From: Amaricoccus sp.
GTDB taxonomy: Bacteria; Pseudomonadota; Alphaproteobacteria; Rhodobacterales; Rhodobacteraceae
Direction of reading: 5' to 3'
NCBI RefSeq assembly: GCF_017995835.1
Contig: NZ_JAGOID010000025.1
Location: forward strand, 1-32,910
DNA length: 32,910 nt
A program made the translations under genes and the position numbers. Below the pieces are notes generated by a model. That model ran no database searches. It was not told where the DNA came from and saw only the letters and a program-made list of their open reading frames with translations. Within the stretch, counting starts at the first letter, position 1, and each line of letters opens with the position of its first letter. This document shows, one piece after another, positions 18,328-27,055 of this stretch.

Positions 18328-20058
18328 TCAGGAGGAGAGCCAGGTCTTCTCCAGATGGATCTCGAAGGTCGGGTGCATGACGAGACCGTGGACGTCGTCC
18401 GTCGAGTGCCGGAAGGTCGAGCGCCAGTAGGACTGGACCAGGATGCCGCTGTCCTGGATGATCTTTTCCATCTTGGCCATCACCTCGCGGCGCTTGTCGG
18501 GATCGGCGATGGCGTAGGCGTCGGCCAGCAGCGTGTCGAACTCCTCGTTGGCGAAGCCGGTCTCGTTCCACGGCTCGCCCGAGCGATAGGCGAGCGCGTA
18601 GACCTGCACGCCGAGAGGCCGCATGTTCCACTCGGTCGCCGAGAACGGATAGCCCGTCCAGTTGTTCCAGAACGTGTTCCCCGGCAGCACGGTGCGCTTG
18701 CAGTTGATCCCCGCGTCGCGCAACTGCGCCGCCACCGCGTCGCAGGTGTTGCGGTTGAAGTCGTCGTCGAGCGAGATCAGCTCCAGCTCGGTGTCGGCCT
18801 GACCGGCTTCGGCCATCAGCGCCTTGGCCTTGTCCGGGTCGCGGGTTGGGGCAGGGAGCTCGAAGTACTCCGGGTGCATGGGCCCGACATGGTGGTTGTC
18901 GGCCTTGCGTCCGAGCCCCTGATAGCCGAGGTCGAGCACGACCTGGTTGTCGACGCCGAGCTGGACGGCATTGCGCACCTTCTGGTCGTCGAAAGGCGGC
19001 TGGGTGACGTTCATGCGCACGCAGAGCGTGTTGGCGGTCACCGCCTCGGATTTGGCGAGGCCGAGCGAGTCGAAGATCTCGACGTAGGAGGGCGGCGTCT
19101 CGTAGCTCGTGTGGATCTCGCGCGCCTCGTAGGCCGCGATCGTCGCCGACGGATCGGTGCCGTAGTCGATGAACTCGACGCCTTCGAGAAAGACCGGCCC
19201 CATGTCGGGCGCCGCGTCGCCCCACCACGCGCCGTTGGTGCGCTTGCGGTAGACGGCCCGCACGCCGACCTCGGTCGAGACGAGTTCCCAAGGTCCGGTG
19301 CCGACAGGATCAACCGAGAGGTCGCCCGTGAAGCCGCGATGCACGATCAGCGCCGGATAGTCGGCGAAGTTCGGCACGATGGTGATGTCCGGGTTGGCGA
19401 GGCGCAGCTTGACGGTGAAGTCGTCGACCTTCTCGATCGCGCCGTCGCGCGGCCCGAAGATCTCGCGGACCTGCTCCTCCTGGACGACGGTTCCGTCCTC
19501 CTTGGTGACGTCGCCCATGAAGGTCTCTTCGCCCTTCTTCTCCAGAAGCGGGGCCATGCGCGTCGCCATCGAGTTGTTCGGCACATGGCTCTCGCACCAG
19601 CGCGAGAGGTTGAAGACGACGTCGTCGGCCTTGAACGGATCGCCGTTCGTCCAGGTTGCGCCCTTGCGGACGTGGAGCGTGTACTCGGTCGCGTCGTCGT
19701 TGACCTCCCAGCTTTCCAGCAGCCACGGCTGGAAGGTGAAGTCGGAGGTGTAGCGCACCAGCGGCTCGACGATCAGCCGGCCCTGGTTGCCTTTCTGCGA
19801 CCAGTCGAAGATGCGCGGGTCGTCCATGCGCATCACCGACATGGCGATCCTGATCACGCCGCCGGGCACGGGTTCCTGTGCGCGCGCGCGGCTCGGCATG
19901 GTCAGGCCGAGCATTCCGTAGGCGCCGGCGCCGGTCACGCCGAGCGCGGTCGCGGTCGCGAGGAACTCGCGGCGATCCAGCCGTCCGGCGCGCGCCGCCG
20001 CCGCAATGCGCGTCACCGCGGAATGTGGCGGCTTGCCGTTGATCGTCGGGATGTCCAT
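18328..20058 (-). CDS. Peptide-type ABC importer substrate-binding protein, Tat signal
   Basis: A 576-residue extracytoplasmic solute-binding protein of family 5 (DppA/OppA type). The N-terminal signal has a twin-arginine motif [14 protein letters not shown] (Arg29-Arg30) and a likely cleavage after RARA near residue 60. Family features are [29 protein letters not shown], the [20 protein letters not shown] core and GTGPWELVS. The start has AGGGAG six bases upstream. It heads the - strand importer unit with both permeases downstream. The ligand cannot be told from sequence; peptides, opines or related compounds are possible. Confidence 0.93.
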   Translation of the reverse strand: MDIPTINGKPPHSAVTRIAAAARAGRLDRREFLATATALGVTGAGAYGMLGLTMPSRARAQEPVPGGVIRIAMSVMRMDDPRIFDWSQKGNQGRLIVEPLVRYTSDFTFQPWLLESWEVNDDATEYTLHVRKGATWTNGDPFKADDVVFNLSRWCESHVPNNSMATRMAPLLEKKGEETFMGDVTKEDGTVVQEEQVREIFGPRDGAIEKVDDFTVKLRLANPDITIVPNFADYPALIVHRGFTGDLSVDPVGTGPWELVSTEVGVRAVYRKRTNGAWWGDAAPDMGPVFLEGVEFIDYGTDPSATIAAYEAREIHTSYETPPSYVEIFDSLGLAKSEAVTANTLCVRMNVTQPPFDDQKVRNAVQLGVDNQVVLDLGYQGLGRKADNHHVGPMHPEYFELPAPTRDPDKAKALMAEAGQADTELELISLDDDFNRNTCDAVAAQLRDAGINCKRTVLPGNTFWNNWTGYPFSATEWNMRPLGVQVYALAYRSGEPWNETGFANEEFDTLLADAYAIADPDKRREVMAKMEKIIQDSGILVQSYWRSTFRHSTDDVHGLVMHPTFEIHLEKTWLSS

Positions 20059-20315
20059 GATCGTCTCCCTGTCGTTCTTTTGTGGCCGTGGCTTTGTGGC
20101 CGTGGGCCCATGGCCTTCATTGCAGAACGAAAAGCGTCCGCGGTCAACCTGTCATTCCGGAAGGCCGGGAAGGGTCCGGGGGGTCGGGCGGATGGCGCGC
20201 TCAGCGGAATGCACATGTCGGATAAGCGAGATTATGTAACTTATCTGGATATCCTGTCGTAGGCGCTCTCGGCGCTCTTGCTCCGCGCGCCGGAAAGCAT
20301 CACCAATCCCAACCC
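20059..20315. promoter_or_regulatory. Divergent intergenic region between the importer binding protein and SulP transporter
   Basis: The region contains a 13-base direct repeat, TTTGTGGCCGTGG (20079-20091 and 20093-20105), in the leader of the binding protein gene. An AT-richer segment at 20219-20255 includes an imperfect dyad (AGATTATGTAACTTATCT) and the palindrome GGATATCC (20247-20254). A CATAAT hexamer on the - strand could be a -10 element for the binding protein gene, but no good -35 is visible. Confidence 0.4.
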
Positions 20316-21995
20316 ATGACGAAACCGAATGCAGCGAGCTTTGCCGAGCTCTACACCCCGAAGCTCGTCACCGTGCTGCGCGAAGGCTACGGCGCGCGCC
20401 AGCTGCGCTCGGACGCGATCGCCGGGCTGACCGTCGCCATCGTCGCCCTTCCGCTCAGCATGGCCATCGCCATCGCCTCGGGCGCGAGCCCGGCGCAGGG
20501 ATTGTTCACCGCCATCGTCGGCGGCTTCCTCGTCTCGGCGCTCGGCGGCTCGCGCTTCCAGATCGGCGGACCGGCCGGCGCCTTCATCGTGCTGGTCTCG
20601 GCGACCGTCGCCGAGCACGGCATGGACGGACTGATCCTCGCGACCGCGATCTCGGGGCTCCTGTTGCTGGCGGCCGGATTCCTGCGGCTCGGAACCTATA
20701 TAAAGTTCATCCCGTTCCCGGTGACCGTCGGCTTTACCGCCGGGATTGCCGTCATAATTTTTTCCAGCCAGATCAAGGAATTGTTCGGCCTGACGCTCGA
20801 ACATGAGCCGGGCGCGCTCCTCGGGAAGCTCCCCGCCCTGTGGGCGGCGCGCGCGAGTGTGACCCCTGCCGCAGTCGCCGTCTCGGTCGGGACCGTTGCG
20901 GTCATCCTTGCCCTGCGCCGGTTCCGGCCGCACTGGCCGGGAATGCTGATCGCCGTGGCGCTGGCGGCGGCGGCGACCGCGGCGCTCTCCCTGCCGGTCC
21001 ACACCATCGGCGGGCAGTTCGGCGGCATCCCCTCCGGGCTGCCGTCGCCGCGGCTGCCGGCTTTCAGCCTCGATCTCGCGACGCAGGTGCTGCCCGCCGC
21101 AGTCGCCTTCACGCTGCTCGGCGCGATCGAGTCGCTCCTGTCGGCGGTCGTCGCCGACGGCATGACCGGGCGGCGGCACCGGTCGAACTGCGAGCTGGTG
21201 GCGCAAGGGGTCGCCAATGTCGGCTCGGCGCTCTTCGGCGGCTTCTGCGTGACCGGAACGATCGCCCGCACCGCCACCAACGTCCGCGCCGGCGCGCACG
21301 GCCCGGTCGCCGGCATGTTGCACGCCGTCTTCCTGCTCCTCTTCATGCTGGTGGCCGCGCCGCTCGCCGCCTTCATCCCGCTGGCGGCGCTGGCCGGGGT
21401 CCTGGCGGTGGTCGCCTGGAACATGATCGAGAAACCGGCCATCGCCGTTCTTCTCCGCTCGGGCCGCGGCGACGCCGCCGTGCTGGCCGTGACGTTCCTG
21501 CTGACGGTGTTCCGCGACCTGACCGAGGCGATCATCGTCGGGTTCGCGCTCGGCTCGGTGCTGTTCATCAATCGCATGAGCCAGCAGGCCGCGGTCGAGA
21601 CCGAGACGCCGTTCGTCGGTCAGGACACGGCAGACCGCGGCACCGGTTACGACGAGACGGCGGCCGCCAATCCCGAGATCGTCGTCTTTCACATCACCGG
21701 CGCCTTCTTTTTCGGCGCGGCGGCGTCCATCGGCTCGGTGCTCGACTCGATCCAGGACACGAACCGGGCGCTGGTGCTCGATTTCGCGGCGGTGCCCTTC
21801 CTCGACTCGACCGGCGCGAACGTGGTCGAGGGCCTGGCCCGCAAGTCGCGGCGGCGCGGCGTCCGCCTCTATATCGCCGCCGCCAACCCCGAGATCCGCC
21901 GGGCGCTGCTGACCCACGGGATCCGCCCGCCCGAGGCCCGGTACACGTCGAGCGTCGCGAGCGCGCTGGCCTGGGAAGCGGAGCACGGCCGATGA
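20316..21995 (+). CDS. SulP family anion transporter with STAS domain
   Basis: A 559-residue inner-membrane anion transporter (SLC26/SulP). The N-terminal membrane domain begins with RSDAIAGLTVAIVALPLSMAIAIASGASPAQGLFTAIVGG, a strong SulP signature, and continues through about 12 hydrophobic segments. The C-terminal cytosolic STAS domain (about 440-555) has LVLDFAAVPFLDSTGANVVEGLA, resembling anti-sigma antagonists. Members carry sulfate, bicarbonate or other anions; the substrate is not evident. The start lacks a clear ribosome binding site. The stop overlaps miaA by ATGA, so the two are translationally coupled. Confidence 0.92.
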   Translation: MTKPNAASFAELYTPKLVTVLREGYGARQLRSDAIAGLTVAIVALPLSMAIAIASGASPAQGLFTAIVGGFLVSALGGSRFQIGGPAGAFIVLVSATVAEHGMDGLILATAISGLLLLAAGFLRLGTYIKFIPFPVTVGFTAGIAVIIFSSQIKELFGLTLEHEPGALLGKLPALWAARASVTPAAVAVSVGTVAVILALRRFRPHWPGMLIAVALAAAATAALSLPVHTIGGQFGGIPSGLPSPRLPAFSLDLATQVLPAAVAFTLLGAIESLLSAVVADGMTGRRHRSNCELVAQGVANVGSALFGGFCVTGTIARTATNVRAGAHGPVAGMLHAVFLLLFMLVAAPLAAFIPLAALAGVLAVVAWNMIEKPAIAVLLRSGRGDAAVLAVTFLLTVFRDLTEAIIVGFALGSVLFINRMSQQAAVETETPFVGQDTADRGTGYDETAAANPEIVVFHITGAFFFGAAASIGSVLDSIQDTNRALVLDFAAVPFLDSTGANVVEGLARKSRRRGVRLYIAAANPEIRRALLTHGIRPPEARYTSSVASALAWEAEHGR

Positions 21996-22888
21996 CGCCC
22001 TCGCGCCCGGTGCTGATCGCCGGGCCCACCGCCAGCGGCAAGTCGGCGCTGGCGCTGGCGCTGGCCGAGCGCGACGGCGGCGTCGTGATCAACGCCGACG
22101 CGCTCCAAGTCTACGCCTGCTGGCGCGTGCTGACCGCGCGTCCCTCGGACACCGATCTTGCCCGCGCGCCGCACCGCCTCTACGGCCACGTCCCCTGCGA
22201 CGCCCCCTACTCCGTCGGCGCCTGGCTCGCCGACGCCACGGCCGCGCTCGCCGAGGCTCGCGCCCTCGGCCTGCGGCCCATCGTCGTCGGCGGCACGGGC
22301 CTCTACTTCGAGGCGCTGACCCGCGGCCTCGCCGTGATCCCGCCGACGCCGCCCGAGATCCGCGCCCGCGCCATGGCTCGCCACGCCGACGGCGGTCGCG
22401 CCGCGCTCGAGGCCGACCTCGCCCGCGACGACCCCGAGACGCTCGCCGGCCTCGACCGGAGGAACCCGATGCGCCTGATGCGGGCCTGGGAAGTCTTCGC
22501 CGCCACCGGCCGCGGCCTCGCGTCGTGGCGGCGCGAGCCCGCCGCACCCGTGTTGCCGCTCGGAGACGCCGAACCTGCGGTTATTGAAGTCGAGAACATG
22601 CATCTTGTCCATGATATACGGCAGCGAATTGACAAGATGATCGAAGGTGGCGCGCTCGACGAATGCCGCCATTTCCTCGCCGCCGGCCACGACCTCGCCG
22701 CGCCTTCCGGCCGGGCGATCGGCGCGGCGGAGCTTGTCGCCCATCTGGAAGGCCGCATCGACCTCGACGAGGCCCGGAACGCGATGGCGATCGCCACCCG
22801 CCGGTACGCCAAACGCCAGCGCAGCTGGTTCCGCAACCGGATGGCCGACTGGCCCCGCCTCACGGCGCGCGCCCTCGACCGGCTCTGA
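21992..22888 (+). CDS. miaA: tRNA dimethylallyltransferase
   Basis: A 298-residue enzyme that transfers a dimethylallyl group to A37 of tRNAs reading UNN codons. The P-loop is GPTASGKSA (11-19). NADALQVYACWRVLTARPS corresponds to the conserved DSxQVY segment, with DA in place of DS. The diphosphate and tRNA contact segment VVGGTGLYFEALTRGLA is intact, as are RNPMRLMRAWEVFAATGR and the C-terminal ATRRYAKRQRSWFRNR. Length is normal. The ATG overlaps the SulP stop; in-frame codons further upstream lie inside the transporter gene. The middle (22577-22650) is unusually AT-rich for the window and holds an inverted repeat. Confidence 0.95.
   Translation: MTPSRPVLIAGPTASGKSALALALAERDGGVVINADALQVYACWRVLTARPSDTDLARAPHRLYGHVPCDAPYSVGAWLADATAALAEARALGLRPIVVGGTGLYFEALTRGLAVIPPTPPEIRARAMARHADGGRAALEADLARDDPETLAGLDRRNPMRLMRAWEVFAATGRGLASWRREPAAPVLPLGDAEPAVIEVENMHLVHDIRQRIDKMIEGGALDECRHFLAAGHDLAAPSGRAIGAAELVAHLEGRIDLDEARNAMAIATRRYAKRQRSWFRNRMADWPRLTARALDRL
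22601..22639. repeat. Inverted repeat within an AT-rich part of miaA
   Basis: CATCTTGTC (22601-22609) and GACAAGATG (22631-22639) are exact 9-base complements around a 21-base loop. It is coding DNA (MHLVHDIRQRIDKM in the protein), yet its base composition differs from the rest of the gene. Confidence 0.4.
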
Positions 22889-22898
22889 TCGGCGTGAA

Positions 22899-22932
22899 AG
22901 CCGCGTGCCCTGGCGGGGCGAGGCAAGCGGCT
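22899..22932 (+). terminator. Candidate terminator after miaA
   Basis: AGCCGC (22899-22904) and GCGGCT (22927-22932) can pair, with an inner GCCC/GGGC stem. A TTTT run follows about 12 bases later. It lies 10 bases after the miaA stop, in front of a convergent gene. Confidence 0.4.
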
Positions 22933-23097
22933 GAAACGGCGTGGTTTTATCCGGCTGGAATACCGGCGAGTCTACCAGGCTACCCGGCGCAACACGGGCT
23001 AACACGCGTGATAGACAGGTTAACTACTTGATTGCACACGATAAAAATGTCAAAGGTCAAGAAAGGTCCGCGAGAGCCCGCCGGTAGGCGCTCGGCC

Positions 23098-23988
23098 TCA
23101 ACCCTCGACGACGAGATACTCGGCGATGGCGGTGGACTGGAGCGCGAAGAAGTTGTCGTCGGCGATCAGCGTCACCCGGATGTCGCCGGCGTCGTCGCGC
23201 CAGACCGAGATGCCCTCGTAGTTGTCGACGCTGCCCATCCCCGTCTCGAGCAGCGTCGTCCCCTCGCCCAGACCGTCCGGCCCGAGTTCGAACCGGCGGA
23301 CCCGCGTCGCGAAGCCGCTGTACCAGGCGAAGGCGCGCTCGAGCACGTAGAGCCGGCCGTCCGGCCCGAAGTCCGCGCCGGAGACGAGGAAATCGCCGGA
23401 GCGCGGGATCTCCAGTTCCTTGTCCCAGACGCCGTCGCGCAGGCGGTAGACCGGGAACGGCCGCTCCAGCGCGCCCGATCGCTCCGGTATCGCGAAGATG
23501 GCGCCGTCGGCGTCGATGGCGATGGCCTCCAGCGCGGAGTTTCCCTGGAGACGCTTGAAGTCGGGATGCCCCGGGACTGCAGTGGCCCGGCCGTCGATGT
23601 CGTCGTAGCGGCGGATGCGGTGGAAGCCCTCGAAGCTGACATAGACCCGGCCGCGGTCGTCCATGGCGACGCCCTCGGCGTCGGCTTCCTCGCCGACGGG
23701 CAGCGGCCTTCCGTTCACGCCGTGGAGCCTGCCGAAGCCGACGAGCTCGGCGCGCTCCAGCCGGCCCCCCTCCTCGCGCAGGAACCGCCCGGCGGCCCAG
23801 CGTCCGCGGTCGCTGATCGTGAGAAAGCTCCGGCCGCCGTCCTGCACCTCGATCGCCGAGAAGCCGCCGAATCTCGCCTCGCCGGCCTCCCATACGATAC
23901 GTCTGTCGAGTTCCAGCCGCGGTCCCGGCGCGGCCGCGTCGGCGATCGCGAGGCCGAGCGCGAGCGCGGCGGCGAGCGCGCGGATCAC
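23098..23988 (-). CDS. Secreted phytase-esterase-like beta-propeller protein
   Basis: A 296-residue protein of the 'esterase-like activity of phytase' family. A GTG start overlaps the mepA-like stop (GTGA) and gives an N-terminal signal peptide (IRALAAALALGLAIADAAA), so export is likely. The mature part has repeated beta-strand blocks: FGGFSAIEVQDGGRSFLTISDRG, EADAEGVAMDDRGRVYVSFEG, ALEAIAIDADGAIFAIPERSG, VSGADFGPDGRLYVLERA and NYEGISVWRDDAGDIRVTLIADDNF. These acidic, glycine-rich blades are typical of the family and may bind calcium. True phytase or esterase activity is not established for most members. It ends a three-gene overlapping unit. Confidence 0.85.
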   Translation of the reverse strand: MIRALAAALALGLAIADAAAPGPRLELDRRIVWEAGEARFGGFSAIEVQDGGRSFLTISDRGRWAAGRFLREEGGRLERAELVGFGRLHGVNGRPLPVGEEADAEGVAMDDRGRVYVSFEGFHRIRRYDDIDGRATAVPGHPDFKRLQGNSALEAIAIDADGAIFAIPERSGALERPFPVYRLRDGVWDKELEIPRSGDFLVSGADFGPDGRLYVLERAFAWYSGFATRVRRFELGPDGLGEGTTLLETGMGSVDNYEGISVWRDDAGDIRVTLIADDNFFALQSTAIAEYLVVEG

Positions 23989-24836
23989 CGCCAGTTCAGC
24001 ACGGCGGCGCACTGCTCCGGCAGATCGGCGAGCGTCAGCGGGACGCGCTTGGGCGGGGCCGGCGCGTTCGGGTCGGGCGGCTCGAGCGCCTCCGTCACCC
24101 ACCAGACGGCGTCGGCGCAACCGTCGCCGGGGGGGACCGGGTCTTGCTGCACGCAGCCGGACGCCCCGCGGGGGCAGTTCAGGCGCACATGGAAATGGTC
24201 GTCGTGGCCCCACCAGGGGCGCACCTTGCGCAGCCATTCCCGGTCGCCGCGCCCGGCGTCGGCGCACATCTGCAACTTGGCCGGCGCGGTGATGAAGATG
24301 CGCTCCACGTCCGGGTCGCGCGCCGCGGCCTCGATGATCGCGGCATGGGCGGGCGTCCAGCGCTCGTTGACCTCGCGCTGGTTCGCGGCCCGGACCGAGA
24401 TCGAGGACAGGCTCTCGCGCTGCGCCCGCGTGAGATCGAGCCGGGTCGCCGGCAGCACCCAGATGTCGACGTCGAGGCCGCTCTGGTGGCTGGCATGGCC
24501 CGCGACCGGCCCGCCGCGCGCCTGGCCGATGTCGCCGACATAGAGCCCGGCCCAGCCGTAGCGGGTCGCCTCACGGCTCAACCGCTCGATGAAGTCGATG
24601 GTCCGCGGATGGCCCCAGTGGTGGTTGCGCGACAGCCGCATCGCCTGCCAGGTCGGGCCGCTCTCCGGCAGCTGCACCGCGCCGGCGATGCAGCCGCGCG
24701 AGTTGCCGCCGATCGGCGTCGCCCGGTGGTCGGTCGGCGTCGACTTGGCCGCGAAGAGCGACTGCGCCGTCTGAGCCTCGGCTGCGGGCGCGCTCAGCGC
24801 CGCCGCCAGCGCCAATGCAAGGAGCCGTCCGGTCAT
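23985..24836 (-). CDS. mepA: Penicillin-insensitive murein DD-endopeptidase
   Basis: A 283-residue periplasmic peptidoglycan hydrolase (LAS metallopeptidase family) that cuts D-Ala-meso-DAP cross-links. It begins with a signal peptide (TGRLLALALAAALSAPAAEAQ). Diagnostic motifs are RGCIAGAVQLP, then GHASHQSGLDVDIWVLP with the zinc-binding His and Asp, and the C-terminal WWGHDDHFHVRLNCP with the final zinc and catalytic histidines. Cysteine pairs near the C-terminus fit periplasmic disulfides. The ATG overlaps the MFS transporter stop (ATGA) and its own stop overlaps the phytase-like gene. Confidence 0.94.
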   Translation of the reverse strand: MTGRLLALALAAALSAPAAEAQTAQSLFAAKSTPTDHRATPIGGNSRGCIAGAVQLPESGPTWQAMRLSRNHHWGHPRTIDFIERLSREATRYGWAGLYVGDIGQARGGPVAGHASHQSGLDVDIWVLPATRLDLTRAQRESLSSISVRAANQREVNERWTPAHAAIIEAAARDPDVERIFITAPAKLQMCADAGRGDREWLRKVRPWWGHDDHFHVRLNCPRGASGCVQQDPVPPGDGCADAVWWVTEALEPPDPNAPAPPKRVPLTLADLPEQCAAVLNWR

Positions 24837-26212
24837 GCGGCCTGTCCCCGGTGCTGCTCGGTTGTGGTTTTAACCCCGTATAGCAGGACCAGCCCGACAA
24901 GGAAAAGCAGGATCACCGGACTGAGCCCGAGCCGCTGCGAGCCGGTCGCCGCGGTGACGGCGGCGATCAGCGCCGGGGCGAGGAAGGCGGTCGCCTTGCC
25001 GGACAGCGCGAAGAGCCCGAAGGCCTGGCCCGGCTGCATCACCCCCTCGGCCTGATGGACGAGGAGCGTGCGCGACGCCGCCTGCAACGCCCCCGAGGTC
25101 GCGCCGAGAAGTCCGCCGGCGGCGAAGAACACGAGATCGGGGATCCGCGATCCGGGCGGCACGGGCAGAAGCAGCACGCTCTCCCGCGTGGTCAGGACGA
25201 CGAGGACGCAAAGCCCGATCAGCGCCCAGATCGAGGCGACGATCACGGCCCGCGGCCCATAGGCGTGATCGGCCCGCCCGCCGATCCACGCCCCGGCCGC
25301 GCCGACCCCGGCGGCGACGATCCCGAAGAGGCCAAGCTCGAACATGCCCCAGCCGAGGACGCCGGCCGCGTAGATGCCGCCGAAGGTGAAGAGCCCGACC
25401 AGCGCGTCGCGATAGACCATGGAGGCGAGCAGAAACAGCAGGAGATCGCGCCGGGCCCGCGCCGTGGCGATCGTGGCGCGGAGATCGGCGAGCCCGGCGC
25501 GCACCGCGCCTCGGAGCGGCCGGCCCGGCGCGTCGGGGGTCCAGAGGAACATCGGCAGCGCGAAGACGACATACCAGATCGCCGCGAAGGGGCCGGTGGC
25601 GCGGGCCGGCTCCCCCTGCCCCGGGTCGAGCCCGAGGATCGGCGGCGCTCCGAGCAGCGTCAGCGTCGAACCCGGCGCCGGCGCGAGCAGCGCCAGCACG
25701 ATCAGCAGCGAAACCACGCCGCCGAGATAGCCGAGCGCCCAGCCCGAGCCCGAGATGCGCCCGATTTCCGCGCGCGGCGCGAGGCTCGGCAGCATGGCGT
25801 TGATGAACACCTGGCCGAATTCGGAGCCGATGAAGGCGAGCGCGTAGCAGACGAGAACGACCGTCGGGTCCGGCATGGCGGGCGTCGCCAGCCACAGGCC
25901 GACGCAACCGAGGAGGTAGGGGACCGAGAAGGCGAGCACCCAGGGCTTGCGCGCCCCGGTGCGGTCGGCGACCGCGCCGAGGACGGGGGCGAGAACGGCC
26001 ACGCAGACCCCGGCGATCGCCGCCGCGGCCCCCCAGAGCGCCTGACCGCGCGCCGGATCGCCGACCACCTCGGCGACGAACCACGGCGCGAAGACGAAGG
26101 TCACGATCAGCGTCTGGAACGGCTGGTTCGCCCAGTCGAACAGCATCCACGCGAAGACGCCCCTGCGATCGGCTCCGGTCGGCACAGCGTCCCCGCGGCA
26201 AGTTGCGCCCAT
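24833..26212 (-). CDS. UMF1-type MFS transporter
   Basis: A 459-residue inner-membrane transporter of the UMF1 (Atg22-like) branch of the major facilitator superfamily. The opening VFAWMLFDWANQPFQTLIVTFVFAPWF is characteristic of this branch. About 12 hydrophobic segments follow, with the MFS loop motif APVLGAVADRTGARKPWV between helices 2 and 3. The substrate is unknown; distant eukaryotic relatives export amino acids from vacuoles. The ATG at 26212 lacks a strong ribosome binding site; an in-frame GTG a few codons downstream, preceded by GGGG, is a possible alternative. It is coupled to mepA downstream. Confidence 0.9.
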   Translation of the reverse strand: MGATCRGDAVPTGADRRGVFAWMLFDWANQPFQTLIVTFVFAPWFVAEVVGDPARGQALWGAAAAIAGVCVAVLAPVLGAVADRTGARKPWVLAFSVPYLLGCVGLWLATPAMPDPTVVLVCYALAFIGSEFGQVFINAMLPSLAPRAEIGRISGSGWALGYLGGVVSLLIVLALLAPAPGSTLTLLGAPPILGLDPGQGEPARATGPFAAIWYVVFALPMFLWTPDAPGRPLRGAVRAGLADLRATIATARARRDLLLFLLASMVYRDALVGLFTFGGIYAAGVLGWGMFELGLFGIVAAGVGAAGAWIGGRADHAYGPRAVIVASIWALIGLCVLVVLTTRESVLLLPVPPGSRIPDLVFFAAGGLLGATSGALQAASRTLLVHQAEGVMQPGQAFGLFALSGKATAFLAPALIAAVTAATGSQRLGLSPVILLFLVGLVLLYGVKTTTEQHRGQAA

Positions 26213-26266
26213 CTGTCTATCCCGGCGCGTCGCCGGGAAGAAGCCCCGGGCGGACGCGGGCCGGCG

Positions 26267-26992
26267 TCAGCCTTTGGGTTTTGCGAGCCGGACGCGGGCC
26301 TTGATCGGCAGGTGGTCGGAGGCCTTGCGCGCCAGCGGGCTGTCATGGGCGGCGACGTGGCCGAGGATCTGCCCCGGTCGGGCGATGATGCGGTCGAGCG
26401 CGAGCACCGGGAAATAGGACGGAAAGCTCGGCGCCCCGAGTCCGAGCGGCCCGAAGCCGGGGCTGAACCCGTGCAGCGCGGAACGGCGGCCGTGGCGCCA
26501 CTCATTAAAATCGCCCATCAGCACCGTCGGCCGTTCTGCGGCCTCGGCGGCGTGCAGGAGCAGACGATCGATCTGGATTCGCCGCGACTGGCGCAGGAGC
26601 CCCAGATGCGCCCCGACGACCCGGACCGGACCGGCCGCGAGGTCGAGATCGGCGACCAGCGCGCCCCGCGGCTCCAGTCCCGGCAGAGTCACCTGACGCA
26701 GGTCGCGCAGGAGCCCCTCGCGGACGAAGATCATGTTGCCGTGCCAGCCGTTGCCGGCATGATCGGTTTCGACGGGCAGCGGCACGAGCCCGGCGTCACG
26801 CTCGATGGCGGCGAGGTCGAGGAGCCCTGCCCGGTCGCCGAAGCGCCGGTCGGCCTCCTGCACCGCGAGCACGTCCGCCCCGATCTCGGCGATCACCGCG
26901 CCGATGCGCTCCGGGTCGAAGCGGCGGTCGACGCCGACGCATTTGTGAACGTTGTAGGAGGCGAAGAGCGCGCCGTCCGCGGCAGCCTTCAT
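26267..26992 (-). CDS. Endonuclease/exonuclease/phosphatase (EEP) family protein
   Basis: A 241-residue protein with the EEP catalytic core: SYNVHKCVGVD at the N-terminus, VLAVQEADRR with the metal-binding glutamate, VVGAHLGLLRQSRR, the GDFNEW motif and the C-terminal SDHLPI with catalytic Asp-His. It lacks a signal peptide, so it should be cytosolic. Family members cleave phosphodiesters in nucleic acids, lipids or small molecules; the substrate here is not determinable. GAGAGGGG lies just before the ATG. It lies 54 bases upstream of the MFS gene on the same strand and may be co-transcribed with it. Confidence 0.88.
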   Translation of the reverse strand: MKAAADGALFASYNVHKCVGVDRRFDPERIGAVIAEIGADVLAVQEADRRFGDRAGLLDLAAIERDAGLVPLPVETDHAGNGWHGNMIFVREGLLRDLRQVTLPGLEPRGALVADLDLAAGPVRVVGAHLGLLRQSRRIQIDRLLLHAAEAAERPTVLMGDFNEWRHGRRSALHGFSPGFGPLGLGAPSFPSYFPVLALDRIIARPGQILGHVAAHDSPLARKASDHLPIKARVRLAKPKG

Positions 26993-27007
26993 GGACCCCT
27001 CTCGTTC

Positions 27008-27030
27008 GGGCCGCCGTCGCGCGGCGGCCC
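27008..27030 (-). terminator. Strong hairpin after the ornithine decarboxylase gene
   Basis: GGGCCGCCG (27008-27016) and CGGCGGCCC (27022-27030) form a perfect 9-base stem with a 5-base loop. It lies 25 bases past the decarboxylase stop and just before the ribosome binding site of the EEP gene. It lacks a T-run, so it may attenuate or protect rather than fully terminate. Confidence 0.5.
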
Positions 27031-27055
27031 TGCCCTTATGCCCCGGCCGCGGCGG

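Noticed and set aside
23032-24543. + strand frame beginning near the AT-rich island
   Set aside because: It continues antisense through the phytase-like and mepA genes, which have clear motifs and signal peptides.
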